A stretch of DNA of 37,986 nucleotides from Enterococcus viikkiensis (GCF_005405345.1 NZ_BJDW01000025.1:1-37986); one strand, 5' to 3'; shown: positions 6,705 through 14,212, counted from the stretch's first letter. The notes: a model not told the origin generated them from the sequence alone. A program made the numbers and translations.

Positions 6705-7544
6705 ATGGCTAGACCAACAAAACAAGGCATTGATTATTTCTCCTTAGACGTTAATTTTTTAAAAGATATCAAAGTAAGAAAGATAAGAAAAGCTTGCGGA
6801 CCACAATCTATCGAGATACTACTTTGCCTGCTGGGTAATATTTACCGTGAAAATGGGTATTACATTGGGTGGGATGAAGATACAGTGTTCTTAGTTGCTG
6901 ACGAAGTTGGGGCGAAAGAGGGCTTAGTTGAAGAGGTTGTAGCAAAAGCAATTCAATCAAAATTCTTTGACCACCAAAAATATGAACAATACAAAATTTT
7001 AACTTCAAATGGGATTCAAAAAAGATACTTTGAAGCAACTACAAAAAGAAAAGGTGTCGAAGTTAAAAAAGAGTTTTTAGTTAATGATGACAGTAACCCT
7101 AGTTCAACTGTAGTTAATGACGGCAATAACTACAGCTCAAGTGGAATTAATGAGGGCGATAATGAACAAAGTAAAGTAAATAAAACTAAAGTAAATAAAA
7201 GTAAAACAAACAACTATGTTTTCGGCGTTTTTGAATTCTTGGAAACAAATCATTTTGGGAATCCGTATTCTGAACCGATGGCAACAGACATCAGTGGATG
7301 GATAAAGAACCTAAGGGGAAAAGGACTCAAGGACTCCCAAATTGATGATTGGATGATTATGGGCGTTAAAGTAGCTTCTGGAAATAACCGTCGTTTTTGG
7401 AATTATGTTGACGGTGTTTTGAGAAATTGGGATAACAATGCTGCGTACACCAAAGAAGATATCGAAAATCAAAAGAAAAATAAATCCGGCGGCAAAAAAT
7501 TAGAAAATACAGGCTCAAGTGAATACGGCAATTTGGGCTGGTAG
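6705..7544 (+). CDS. DnaD-like replication initiation protein
   Basis: Product of 279 residues. The N-terminal about 100 residues look like the winged-helix domain of Lin1244/Lin1753-type phage proteins (GIDYFSLDVNFLKDIKVRKI). The C-terminal part (FGVFEFLETNHFGNPYSEPM through FWNYVDGVLRNW) is the DnaD-like region. Such proteins bind the phage origin and recruit the helicase loader encoded next. The linker contains three 11-residue repeats (VNDDSNPSSTV, VNDGNNYSSSG, INEGDNEQSKV) that correspond to DNA repeats 33 bases apart, a possible origin. The ATG at 6705 follows GGAGGG. A TTG directly upstream is less likely. Confidence 0.85.
   Translation: MARPTKQGIDYFSLDVNFLKDIKVRKIRKACGPQSIEILLCLLGNIYRENGYYIGWDEDTVFLVADEVGAKEGLVEEVVAKAIQSKFFDHQKYEQYKILTSNGIQKRYFEATTKRKGVEVKKEFLVNDDSNPSSTVVNDGNNYSSSGINEGDNEQSKVNKTKVNKSKTNNYVFGVFEFLETNHFGNPYSEPMATDISGWIKNLRGKGLKDSQIDDWMIMGVKVASGNNRRFWNYVDGVLRNWDNNAAYTKEDIENQKKNKSGGKKLENTGSSEYGNLGW
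7078..7200. other. Candidate replication origin inside the DnaD-like gene
   Basis: Three related DNA repeats start at 7079, 7112 and 7145, exactly 33 bases apart, sharing the core AGTTAATGA followed by a variable G/C-containing part. They are followed by two copies of TAAAGTAAATAAAA at 7172-7185 and 7187-7200 in a very A-rich strand. Iterated sites plus an A/T-rich stretch inside the initiator gene are the usual look of phage origins. Because the repeats also encode 11-residue protein repeats, part of the pattern may be protein-driven. Confidence 0.4.
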
Positions 7545-7554
7545 GAGGTAGCGC

Positions 7555-8403
7555 ATGGAAAGTTTAGGACAAGCGATGCAAAAAATCATTGACCGAGTAT
7601 TCATTACTGTTGGCAGTTGCCCAGATTGTGGAGCTGAGATGTACCAATGGCGTGAAAAGCTACCTAGTGGCGAAGATCGCTGCGGGCCGACTTGCATGAT
7701 TTGTGGACACAAAGAGCTTAAGAGAAAGCAAGATTATGATACTCGAGTGATGTATAACGAAAGTTTGAAAAAGCGTGCGTTAAATTACTTCAAACATAGC
7801 TCTATCGTGCCGGATAAAACACTGTTTGAGAAGCGACTGAAAGGTTACATGGTGACAGACCAGGAGACTAAGAACGCGCTAGAGATCGCTAAAAGAGCAG
7901 TGAATGAATTTATTTTAGGCGAACCAGTTCATGTTGTGTTTACTGGGAAATCAGGCACGGGTAAAAGCCACTTAGCGATGTCTATAGCATGGGATGTTTT
8001 AGAACGATCAAATTATGATAGAGACGTGCTGTATGTTAACTATCGCGAGTTATTAGATCAATTGAGATTCGCGATGAACGACAAAGAAGCACAAAGACAA
8101 ATACAAGGTGCTCTTATGGCGGAGTTAAAAACAGCTGACCTAGTTATCATCGATGATATTGGAGCCGAGCTAGGTGGAAACAAGACATCTGATAGTTCGC
8201 GATATAACAACGATACGCTTACCGGGTTGTTGGAAGCTCGTCAAAATATGGCAACTGTTGTAACAACTAATCTAACGGCTAAAGAGCTCCAAGAAGCATA
8301 TGGAGAACGAATTTTATCAAGAATATTGCAAAACTCAAAAGGCTTTGTCGTATCAATGAAAGCAACAAAGGACAAACGTTTGATCGGTGGGATAGGGGCA
8401 TGA
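7555..8403 (+). CDS. dnaC: DnaC-like helicase loader (AAA+ ATPase)
   Basis: Loads the replicative helicase at the phage origin. The 282-residue product has a Walker A motif GKSGTGKS (131-138), a Walker B motif LVIIDD (196-201), a sensor-like VVTTN segment, and the C-terminal ILSRILQNSKG segment typical of IstB/DnaC-type ATPases. The N-terminal part has five cysteines (C22, C25, C43, C47, C50), a likely zinc-binding module as in DnaI. A strong GGAGG lies upstream. Its stop overlaps the start of the resolvase gene (ATGA). Confidence 0.9.
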   Translation: MESLGQAMQKIIDRVFITVGSCPDCGAEMYQWREKLPSGEDRCGPTCMICGHKELKRKQDYDTRVMYNESLKKRALNYFKHSSIVPDKTLFEKRLKGYMVTDQETKNALEIAKRAVNEFILGEPVHVVFTGKSGTGKSHLAMSIAWDVLERSNYDRDVLYVNYRELLDQLRFAMNDKEAQRQIQGALMAELKTADLVIIDDIGAELGGNKTSDSSRYNNDTLTGLLEARQNMATVVTTNLTAKELQEAYGERILSRILQNSKGFVVSMKATKDKRLIGGIGA

Positions 8404-8902
8404 AGCCTTGGAGTCAGTTTGAAAAACATATTGAGAGCGTGAATCAATTCTATCGTGTCAAAGGATTTGGGGTTGTCGAAAAGATTCCGAACGGCACGAA
8501 AACAATCAGGCAAGGCGGCCGCCAGATCATCGTTAGAGACACGAAAACAGGATGTGACTTTATCGGACATTTAGACGGCACACCGATTGCCTTTGACTGC
8601 AAATTGACCGCTAACAAGACAAATTTTCCGTTTGGGTCAGGCAAGGTCGTTACAGTTAAGCCACATCAAAAAGCTTTTTAAAAGATTTTAAAAAAGACGG
8701 GGCTTGTGCATTTCTGCTAGTTGCTCTTGAAAATGCTAGGAGAGTGTTTCTGGTCGATATTGACGACTATTTGAGCATTGAACAAGAAATGCTAACAATC
8801 AAGCGTAAATCGATTCCTATCGCACGATTAGAGCAATATGAGGTAGATCAGGCGACAGGGATTATCGACTACCGCAGAAATATCTTAGAAGACTTGAAGT
8901 GA
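8400..8902 (+). pseudogene. recU: RecU-like Holliday junction resolvase, frameshifted
   Basis: The first 93 codons end at TAA 8679-8681. The -1 frame then continues without a stop for 74 codons to 8902. Together they give a RecU-type resolvase of about 167 residues: GCDFIGHLDGTPIAFDCKLT with the active-site acidic residues and lysine, then VKPHQKAF joined to LKDFKKDG and a LLVAL strand. The break falls in a run of five T (8675-8679), where six T would restore the frame exactly. It may be a one-base loss, a sequencing error, or -1 slippage of the UUU codon just before the stop, which would give the same protein. No other damage is visible, so the lesion is recent or recoded. Confidence 0.75.
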
Positions 8903-8916
8903 GAAGAGGTTTAGGA

Positions 8917-9363
8917 ATGGAAATAGCACAACATAAAAAAAGAGATCGAACCGGTGAAGTTTATGGACAATACACGATTATCGGGCCTACCGAAAATCCT
9001 AGAGAGTGGATTGCTCGGTGCTCATGTGGGAGAGAGCGAGTAGTTAAAAATGATAACATTTGGAAATTGACTAGTTGCAAAAGCTGTGCTGCTAAAAAAC
9101 GGAATAAAAAGCCGAAAAATGATAAGTTTGAAGAAATGAAAAACTGGTTAAAGCCAAAGCGACCGAAATTTAACAATGATGCTTTTTACAAAATTGAGGA
9201 TAGAGACAGATTTTATCAACCAATCGTTGGAAAATTGATAAACGAATATAGAAATACAGCATCGTTTGAGATTGTTAACTGGCACGAAGTTGATTACAAA
9301 GAGCTGAAAAGGTGGAATCATCGGATCAGCGTGAAAAAGGGAAAAGTAACAAAAATTGAATAG
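8917..9363 (+). CDS. Putative zinc-ribbon DNA-binding protein
   Basis: Product of 148 residues. The first 65 residues (GEVYGQYTIIGPT, then WIARCSCGRERVV and SCKSC) resemble the N-terminal zinc-ribbon module seen in phage AP2 or HNH-type DNA-binding proteins, with paired cysteines CxC and CxxC. The rest is basic and lysine-rich. I do not recognise a complete family. The ATG at 8917 has AGAGGT upstream. A GTG at 8899 is in frame but overlaps the resolvase gene. A DNA-binding role is inferred from the cysteines and charge. Confidence 0.65.
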   Translation: MEIAQHKKRDRTGEVYGQYTIIGPTENPREWIARCSCGRERVVKNDNIWKLTSCKSCAAKKRNKKPKNDKFEEMKNWLKPKRPKFNNDAFYKIEDRDRFYQPIVGKLINEYRNTASFEIVNWHEVDYKELKRWNHRISVKKGKVTKIE

Positions 9364-9386
9364 GTAACTGTGAAAGGGTGGTACTC

Positions 9387-10388
9387 ATGGAGATGAAAGA
9401 ACAGTTTGTAAATTCTGTAATTCGGAACATGGAGCCAGAACTTGAAGCAAAGCAACTTAGAAAACTAAAAATCATTTTAACAATCAATTTAGATAAAGTC
9501 CGATTAGAAGAAGAGCGTCGAGACGTGATCATTTATGATGAGTCATCAGACTTAGCAGCATATAAACAGTATTTTGTATCGATGAAATTACGAGGGCTGT
9601 CAAAAGGAACTGTAGAACTAGCGATGAGGACAATAGACAAGTTTAATCGTTGGGTCCGAGTTGCTTTTAAAGACGTAACTACAAACGATATACGACTCTA
9701 TATCGCTCACCGAGAAATGAACGATCATCTATGCACGGCTACTTTGGATAGAGAGCGCGGTTGTATCTGCCGTTTTTTCCGCTGGCTGTTTGAAGAGGAA
9801 TACATCCCTAAAGATCCTGGCCGACGCGTTGAAACAATCAAAGTTGAGAAGCGACTCAAAAAGGCCTTTACACCAATTGAGGTTGAATTAATGAGAAACG
9901 CGTGTGTGAAACCTAAAGAAAAAGCGGTCTTTGAATTATTGCTTTCAACTGGATGCCGAGTGACTGAACTAACTTTGTTAGCTATGGAAAACTACGATCA
10001 ACAATCAGGATCAATAACCGTGATCGGTAAAGGCAATAAAGAGCGGAGAGTTTTCGTAAATGCCCGCGCAAAAGTTGCCGTAGATAATTACTTGAAACTG
10101 AAACCGCACATGCTTGGCCCGATAATTTGTGGCTTGCATGGAGTCGGAACTGGTATGACTGCGAATGGAATTCAAAAGATGATCAAAGAAATCGCTAAGC
10201 GTGCGAGTGTTGCATACGCTCATCCTCATAAATTTAGAAGGACGGCTGCAACTTTTGCGATTAAACAGGGCATGGAAATCAATAATGTGCGGATTTTCTT
10301 GGGACACAGCAGCATCAGCACTACGCAAGGGTATATTGATGTGAGCGGTATGGACTTCAAGCAGATTCATGATCGGTATATCGCTTAA
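9387..10388 (+). CDS. Second tyrosine recombinase (XerC/D-like)
   Basis: A complete second tyrosine recombinase of 333 residues in the middle of the early operon, far from the attachment sites. The N-terminal SAM-like core-binding domain is at about 52-148 (YKQYFVSMKLRGLSKGTVEL). The catalytic residues are all present: R191 (STGCRVTEL), K215, H281-x-x-R284, H307 and Y316 (LGHSSISTTQGY). It is as short as XerC/XerD and is not similar in sequence to the integrase at 175-1317. It may resolve phage multimers or act on another site. The partner site is not visible. ATG at 9387 after AAGGGTGG. Confidence 0.9.
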   Translation: MEMKEQFVNSVIRNMEPELEAKQLRKLKIILTINLDKVRLEEERRDVIIYDESSDLAAYKQYFVSMKLRGLSKGTVELAMRTIDKFNRWVRVAFKDVTTNDIRLYIAHREMNDHLCTATLDRERGCICRFFRWLFEEEYIPKDPGRRVETIKVEKRLKKAFTPIEVELMRNACVKPKEKAVFELLLSTGCRVTELTLLAMENYDQQSGSITVIGKGNKERRVFVNARAKVAVDNYLKLKPHMLGPIICGLHGVGTGMTANGIQKMIKEIAKRASVAYAHPHKFRRTAATFAIKQGMEINNVRIFLGHSSISTTQGYIDVSGMDFKQIHDRYIA

Positions 10389-10428
10389 AAATATGATGTG
10401 AGGAAACTGAACAATTAAGGAGGAATTT

Positions 10429-10626
10429 ATGGATCAAAGAAATAAAAACCACAAAATAGTAATAGAGGTTATCGATGGGGAGCTTCATGCATATACAGAA
10501 GCTGGAAATACTGACGTGTTAGCAGTTTTAAGCGCATATTCAATTGAATTGGCAAAAGAAATGGAACTAGACAAAGATGGATATTTTCGATTATTGAAAA
10601 AAATCTGGGATACTATGGAAATTTAA
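10429..10626 (+). CDS. Small hypothetical protein
   Basis: Product of 65 residues with a very good ribosome site (AAGGAGGAATTT). It contains a short beta-like start (HKIVIEVIDGELHAYTEAG) followed by a helical part. No membrane helix and no cysteines. I do not recognise a family, and the neighbours (recombinase before, methylase-like after) do not define a role. Confidence 0.65.
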   Translation: MDQRNKNHKIVIEVIDGELHAYTEAGNTDVLAVLSAYSIELAKEMELDKDGYFRLLKKIWDTMEI

Positions 10627-10675
10627 GCTCCGCAAACTGGCGCTATCAAGTAGTTTTTTTGAAAGGAAAATATTT

Positions 10676-11236
10676 ATGAAAGTAGCTGTAATATGTGAAT
10701 TTTCAGGAATCGTCCGAGATTCCTTTATAAAAAAAGGTCATGAGGCGGTGTCTTTCGATTTACTTGAAAGTGAAGCGCCAGGTCCTCATATGATTGGAGA
10801 CGTACAAAGTCTTGGAAGAGACTATTTTAAGCAATTCGATTTGGCTATCTGTCATCCGCCATGTACCCATTTAGCGGTCAGTGGCGCTAGGTGGTTTAAA
10901 GATAAGCAACAAGAGCAAGCCGAGGCATTAGAATTCGTTCGATGGTTGATGGATTTACCTGTTGAAAGAATCGCAATCGAGAATCCAATATCAGTCATTT
11001 CAAGCAAGATTAAAAAGCCTGATCAAATCATTCAACCTTGGCAATTCGGACACGGAGAAACTAAAGCAACTTGTTTATGGTTAAAGAATTTGCCATTGCT
11101 AGAACCAACTAACATTGTTGATGGTAGAGAAAGCAGGGTTCATCGTATGCCGCCTAGTGAGAATAGATGGAAAGAGAGAAGTAGAACTTTCCAGGGGATT
11201 GCCGAAGCCATGGCTAATCAATGGAACCTACATTAA
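10676..11236 (+). CDS. DNA cytosine methylase-like protein
   Basis: Product of 186 residues related to C5-cytosine methyltransferases. It has the PPC motif with the catalytic cysteine (61-63, CHPPCTHLAVSG) and an ENP version of the ENV motif (102-104). The GHGETKATCLWLKNLP stretch is characteristic of a short phage family. Full-length enzymes are about 300-450 residues with a target-recognition domain, which is absent here, so this is a minimal form. It may modify phage DNA to avoid restriction, but whether it methylates cytosine is not shown. The ribosome site is GAAAGGAAA. Confidence 0.8.
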   Translation: MKVAVICEFSGIVRDSFIKKGHEAVSFDLLESEAPGPHMIGDVQSLGRDYFKQFDLAICHPPCTHLAVSGARWFKDKQQEQAEALEFVRWLMDLPVERIAIENPISVISSKIKKPDQIIQPWQFGHGETKATCLWLKNLPLLEPTNIVDGRESRVHRMPPSENRWKERSRTFQGIAEAMANQWNLH

Positions 11237-11274
11237 CGGACAGCAATTACAGAACTTTTGAAAGGATGATTTGA

Positions 11275-11460
11275 ATGGAAAAAATGTCTCAAACAGAGAT
11301 AGTTGAAGAAATAAACAGTTTGAATGAAAAGCTGAGTTGTTTTCAGCAACAAGGTGTAGATATTGACGAAATTCAAGAGTTAATGAACATGCTAGAAGAA
11401 TCAATATCATTATCACAAGTTTTATTTTTTCAATATGTGTATAAGGAGGACGGCGAATGA
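11275..11460 (+). CDS. Small coiled-coil-like hypothetical protein
   Basis: Product of 61 residues, mostly helical with many E, Q, L and I in heptad-like spacing (EIVEEINSLNEKLSCFQQQG). AAAGGA lies upstream and the stop overlaps the next start in AATGA. No family recognised. The gene end carries a 17-base sequence repeated at the next gene boundary. Confidence 0.6.
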   Translation: MEKMSQTEIVEEINSLNEKLSCFQQQGVDIDEIQELMNMLEESISLSQVLFFQYVYKEDGE

Positions 11461-11768
11461 AAGTCATAGCTCGTGGAAGACGGTCAGGTAAAACACTGGA
11501 CCTTATAAAAGAATCAGCCTTATCAGGAAACTACATTCTCGTTCGTAATCACAGTGAGGCGCAAAGGCTCTTTCAACTAGCAAAGGAAATGAAACTGTCT
11601 ATTCCTCTTCCTGTGACGGTAAGCGAAATACCATTAGGTAGGATTCAAGGGACATCAATCAAGCGTGATGGAATACTTGTAGATAATGCGGAGCTTGTTT
11701 TACAGCAGTTGATAGGAGCTAAAATCAACACTCTTACAATTTCCACTACTGAGGAGGACGGCGAATGA
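11457..11768 (+). CDS. Small P-loop protein
   Basis: Product of 103 residues. It begins with a Walker A-like motif GRRSGKT (residues 7-13). A hydrophobic strand ending in D-N-A-E (GILVDNAELVLQ) at about 72-83 could be a Walker B site. This looks like a minimal version of a helicase or packaging-type ATPase fold, too short for a complete enzyme. It overlaps both neighbours by four bases (ATGA). ATP binding is inferred from the motif alone. Confidence 0.65.
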   Translation: MKVIARGRRSGKTLDLIKESALSGNYILVRNHSEAQRLFQLAKEMKLSIPLPVTVSEIPLGRIQGTSIKRDGILVDNAELVLQQLIGAKINTLTISTTEEDGE

Positions 11769-12181
11769 TACCGAAATTTAGAGCGTGGTACACACCGTTT
11801 GGTGGCTCGGTGAAACAGTTCAATAAAATGAAACATGGATCAGCGGGGAGTTTGTTAACACATGCCGAAATGAGTCCGGATGACTATAAAATTATGCAAT
11901 CCACAGGACTGAAAGACAAAAATGTTGTTGAGATTTTCGAAGGGGATATACTTAAATGCACTTCTGGGATTTACACCAATCTTGGAGCGACTGGAACAGG
12001 AGAGTATGAAGAGACTATAAAACAAGTGATTTGGAAGGATGACAGTTGGGGAACTAGAGTCATTAGTTCAAATTTAACAAGTAAAGGTGCGGAAAAAAGC
12101 GGGCTAGTTATATCCGCTAAATACGCAGAAGTCCTTGGCAACATCTACGAAAACCCAGAGTTATTGGAGGAAATAAAATGA
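11765..12181 (+). CDS. YopX family protein
   Basis: Product of 138 residues with the hallmarks of the YopX family: KFRAWYTPFG at the start, a central QSTGLKDKNVVEIFEGDI and a C-terminal VLGNIYENPELL. YopX proteins are very common in the early operons of low-GC phages, and their role is not known. The start follows GAGGAGGACGGCG and overlaps the previous stop, and its own stop overlaps the next start. Confidence 0.9.
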   Translation: MIPKFRAWYTPFGGSVKQFNKMKHGSAGSLLTHAEMSPDDYKIMQSTGLKDKNVVEIFEGDILKCTSGIYTNLGATGTGEYEETIKQVIWKDDSWGTRVISSNLTSKGAEKSGLVISAKYAEVLGNIYENPELLEEIK

Positions 12182-12384
12182 TTAAAGTAACTGAAACATT
12201 ACTAGGGAAACCCGAAAAAGTATCTTACGTGTCAGAAAATGAGGCGACGCAACTAAGACTTAAATATCAGTTCAAAATGCTTTTAGAGGGAATATATATG
12301 AATGATGTTGATGGAAGAGATCGAAAATTTCAGTTAGTAAAAAATGGGACGTTGCTGGGATATTTTTCGATGGAAAAAGTGTAA
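12178..12384 (+). CDS. Small hypothetical protein
   Basis: Product of 68 residues with no recognised family. It starts in the ATGA overlap with the YopX gene, with GGAGG upstream. It contains a charged helix (ATQLRLKYQFKMLLEG) and a C-terminal beta-like part (FQLVKNGTLLGYFSM). No cysteine cluster or membrane segment. Confidence 0.6.
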   Translation: MIKVTETLLGKPEKVSYVSENEATQLRLKYQFKMLLEGIYMNDVDGRDRKFQLVKNGTLLGYFSMEKV

Positions 12385-12429
12385 GTAACTACGCTAACTC
12401 AGTCTATCACGTAAGAAAAGAGGTATGAA

Positions 12430-12918
12430 ATGAATAAACAAGAATTGATTAATCATATTAAAGATCAAAACGAATGGTTGGGAAATCACCGTTTCATTTT
12501 AATTAAAAAAGAGGAATTAATTTCTATGATCGAGGATTTAGACGAACCACAGAAAGTCAAAGTGCCGGCGTTTGTGGCGGAGTGGTTCGAAACTAATAAG
12601 TACGTTCTAGATCGAGCGATTCTAGACTATATGTTTGAGGACTATGCGAGCGACAATAGTGAGTTTGGTAAATGGTTTGATAATAAAAATGGCAAACCGA
12701 TTGAGACACTTGTACGTATGCTAGACGGCTACGAGGTTGAGGAAGAGCCGAAGTGGATAGTTTGTTATAGCACTATGTATCTAAAGAGTCCATTAGAAAC
12801 AGGACAAATTGAGACAGTAGAAATTACGCCCAAAAAAGAACTAGCATGTCATTTCAAAAGCTATAAAGAAGCAAAACAACAGACGTCATTAATAGGTGGC
12901 GCAGTCGAGAAAGTGTAG
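12430..12918 (+). CDS. DUF1642 family phage protein
   Basis: Product of 162 residues. The VKVPAFVAEWFE segment (about 41-52) and the following helix with repeated aspartates match the DUF1642 family, which is frequent in Lactobacillales phages and of unknown function. The C-terminal part (WIVCYSTMYLKSP to YKEAKQQ) looks like a small beta domain. AAAAGAGGT lies upstream of the ATG. Confidence 0.8.
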   Translation: MNKQELINHIKDQNEWLGNHRFILIKKEELISMIEDLDEPQKVKVPAFVAEWFETNKYVLDRAILDYMFEDYASDNSEFGKWFDNKNGKPIETLVRMLDGYEVEEEPKWIVCYSTMYLKSPLETGQIETVEITPKKELACHFKSYKEAKQQTSLIGGAVEKV

Positions 12919-12926
12919 GTGTGAGA

Positions 12927-13262
12927 ATGAGTTTAGTCTATAACAATGATAAGCCAATAGGAAAATGTGAATCGTATTCGATTGATAAGATACCTGGCAC
13001 AACTCCTTTTGTAATGTTAACCAATTATGAGCCTTTGCGATCGGAACTCAACCCTGACCAGCAGATCGTGTTGGAGTGGTTGAAGGAGTACACGCTTGAT
13101 GATTCTGACTTTCGGAATGCTATATTCGAATTAAACAAACTATACAGTGCTGGATTTTCTTATAAAAAAGAAGAAATAGCATTTAAGAAGTTGAATGACA
13201 GAGAACTAGCACAAGTCCTCGCTGCCTTTGCGGAATGGGGAATTGCAAATGCTGAAGAGTGA
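12927..13262 (+). CDS. Hypothetical protein
   Basis: Product of 111 residues, acidic, beginning MSLVYNNDKPIGKCESY. It has a probable helical C-terminal half (NDRELAQVLAAFAEWGIANA). The ATG at 12927 has AGGTG five bases upstream. A GTG at 12921 is also possible but lies on the ribosome site. The family is not recognised. It overlaps the next small gene by 14 bases. Confidence 0.65.
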   Translation: MSLVYNNDKPIGKCESYSIDKIPGTTPFVMLTNYEPLRSELNPDQQIVLEWLKEYTLDDSDFRNAIFELNKLYSAGFSYKKEEIAFKKLNDRELAQVLAAFAEWGIANAEE

Positions 13263-13422
13263 TGTTGAAACACTAGAAGATATCAGAATAGTCAATGTGT
13301 TGCTCGAACTAGTGTATCATCGTGAGTTTAATGCTGTCGGTGGCGAATCGTTTATTACAATACAAATCGATGAGGCAATTGAAAAAATGAATGAAATCAT
13401 TGAAATGTTAGAAGCGGAATGA
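13249..13422 (+). CDS. Small hypothetical protein
   Basis: Product of 57 residues, helical and acidic (IDEAIEKMNEIIEMLEAE at the end). The ATG at 13249 has GGGGA upstream inside the preceding gene. The frame could also start at a TTG at 13228, which has no ribosome site. This is the last gene before the leftward terminators and the ArpU gene. No family recognised. Confidence 0.55.
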   Translation: MLKSDVETLEDIRIVNVLLELVYHREFNAVGGESFITIQIDEAIEKMNEIIEMLEAE

Positions 13423-13471
13423 TTTGTGACCCTCAAAAATGATGGTCGCAAACTAACCGACGCAATTGTAT

Positions 13472-13499
13472 AGAAAAAGGTAGCCGACCACCGGCTACC
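13472..13499 (-). terminator. Leftward terminator 1
   Basis: A perfect 8-bp stem (13479-13486 with 13492-13499, GGTAGCCG/CGGCTACC) with a five-base loop. On the minus strand it is followed by TTTTTCTAT. On the plus strand no T run follows, so it acts on leftward transcription even though all nearby genes point right. Confidence 0.7.
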
Positions 13500-13552
13500 C
13501 AACATTGACCAATATCTAGTTTCCGCTAGATTACTTAGAATTTAACATATTC

Positions 13553-13582
13553 ATAAAAAAAACACCAAGCTTTCGCTCAGTG
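13553..13582 (-). terminator. Leftward terminator 2
   Basis: On the minus strand CACTGAGC-GAAA-GCTTGGTG forms an 8-bp stem (two wobble pairs) capped by a GAAA tetraloop and followed by eight T. This is a textbook intrinsic terminator for leftward transcription, about 55 bases from terminator 1. Confidence 0.75.
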
Positions 13583-13605
13583 CTATAGGTTATCTAGACA
13601 ATAAC

Positions 13606-13614
13606 ATTATAGCA
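13606..13614 (-). promoter_or_regulatory. Possible leftward extended -10 promoter
   Basis: On the minus strand TGCTATAAT forms an extended -10 element. No clear -35 box is visible upstream. A transcript starting near 13599 would run into terminator 2 after about 45 bases, so it would be a tiny RNA. The sequence also lies just before the ArpU ribosome site and could be there by chance. Confidence 0.3.
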
Positions 13615-13629
13615 TAAGGAGCGGGTGGC

Positions 13630-14046
13630 ATGATAGCGCTATTAAGAGAAGTCGATTTTTACCAAACAAAATGTAATGCAAGAGAAATTCTTAAAAAATA
13701 TCGTAAATGGAATCGGATAGCTGGTAAATCAAATATAGATATTAAATCTCCAATCATGTCTGATATGCCAAAAGGGGATCGATGGGGGAATAAAGTAGAG
13801 GACGGAATGATTCAGTTTATGGAAGCGGAAGGTGAAAGAGACGCTATCTTAGCCGCTCTCATGGCTTTAGGGATTACTAGTCGTCAAGTGCTCTATTATC
13901 GCTACTGTACTCCCGACACCTATTCCAATTATAAGATTGGGCGTGAAATCGGCTACTCTGAGCGTAGCGTTGAAAGACTCATGTCAGAAGCGTTGATCGA
14001 ATTCGCGGACGCATATAAAAAAGGTAGGTTAATCGCATATCGTTAA
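13630..14046 (+). CDS. ArpU family late transcription regulator
   Basis: Product of 138 residues similar to the ArpU group, first described as an autolysin regulator in Enterococcus hirae and common before the packaging genes of low-GC phages. The N-terminal half is a charged helical region (NAREILKKYRKWNRIAG). The C-terminal half has a sigma-like helix-turn-helix (YKIGREIGYSERSVERLMSE, about 105-124). It is expected to switch on the late promoter. Two TTGGCGGTTTT repeats just downstream are candidate binding sites. The ATG follows AAGGAGCGG. Confidence 0.85.
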   Translation: MIALLREVDFYQTKCNAREILKKYRKWNRIAGKSNIDIKSPIMSDMPKGDRWGNKVEDGMIQFMEAEGERDAILAALMALGITSRQVLYYRYCTPDTYSNYKIGREIGYSERSVERLMSEALIEFADAYKKGRLIAYR

Positions 14047-14054
14047 TAAATATT

Positions 14055-14113
14055 TTGGCGGTTTTTTGCGGGATTGTTGGCGGTTTTAACACTTAAATCG
14101 CTGTTAATATAAT
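14055..14113 (+). promoter_or_regulatory. Probable late promoter with two activator-like repeats
   Basis: TTGGCGGTTTT occurs at 14055-14065 and again at 14077-14087, 22 bases apart (about two helical turns). The second copy ends on a poor -35 box (TTTAAC, 14085-14090), followed 17 bases later by a perfect TATAAT (14108-14113). A good -10 with a poor -35 under tandem direct repeats is the layout of an activator-dependent promoter. ArpU, encoded immediately upstream, is the natural candidate. Confidence 0.6.
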
Positions 14114-14132
14114 ACTATCAAATAGTATATCT

Positions 14133-14212
14133 ACAGCTGATCAGACGAACATTTTAAACAGGACAACCGTTTTTACGGATTGAAAAAAGAGCATCTGAAT
14201 CAGCTGTTTTTA
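14133..14212 (+). terminator. Terminator-like closed stem in the late leader
   Basis: ACAGCTGAT and ATCAGCTGT (9 bp, extended by CAGA/TCTG) lie about 50 bases apart and close a domain that contains its own CCGT-TTTT-ACGG hairpin. The closing stem is followed by TTTTTAT. It could stop early transcripts, or be the first domain of a structured RNA that controls read-through into the late genes. Confidence 0.45.

Noticed and set aside
13317-13505. Leftward open frame over the terminator region
   Set aside because: No ribosome site, unlikely composition, and it lies antisense to a better supported small gene and across a terminator hairpin.
13472-13582. A CRISPR array or tracr-like RNA
   Set aside because: There are two hairpins but no regularly spaced repeats with unique spacers anywhere in the window, and no cas genes.
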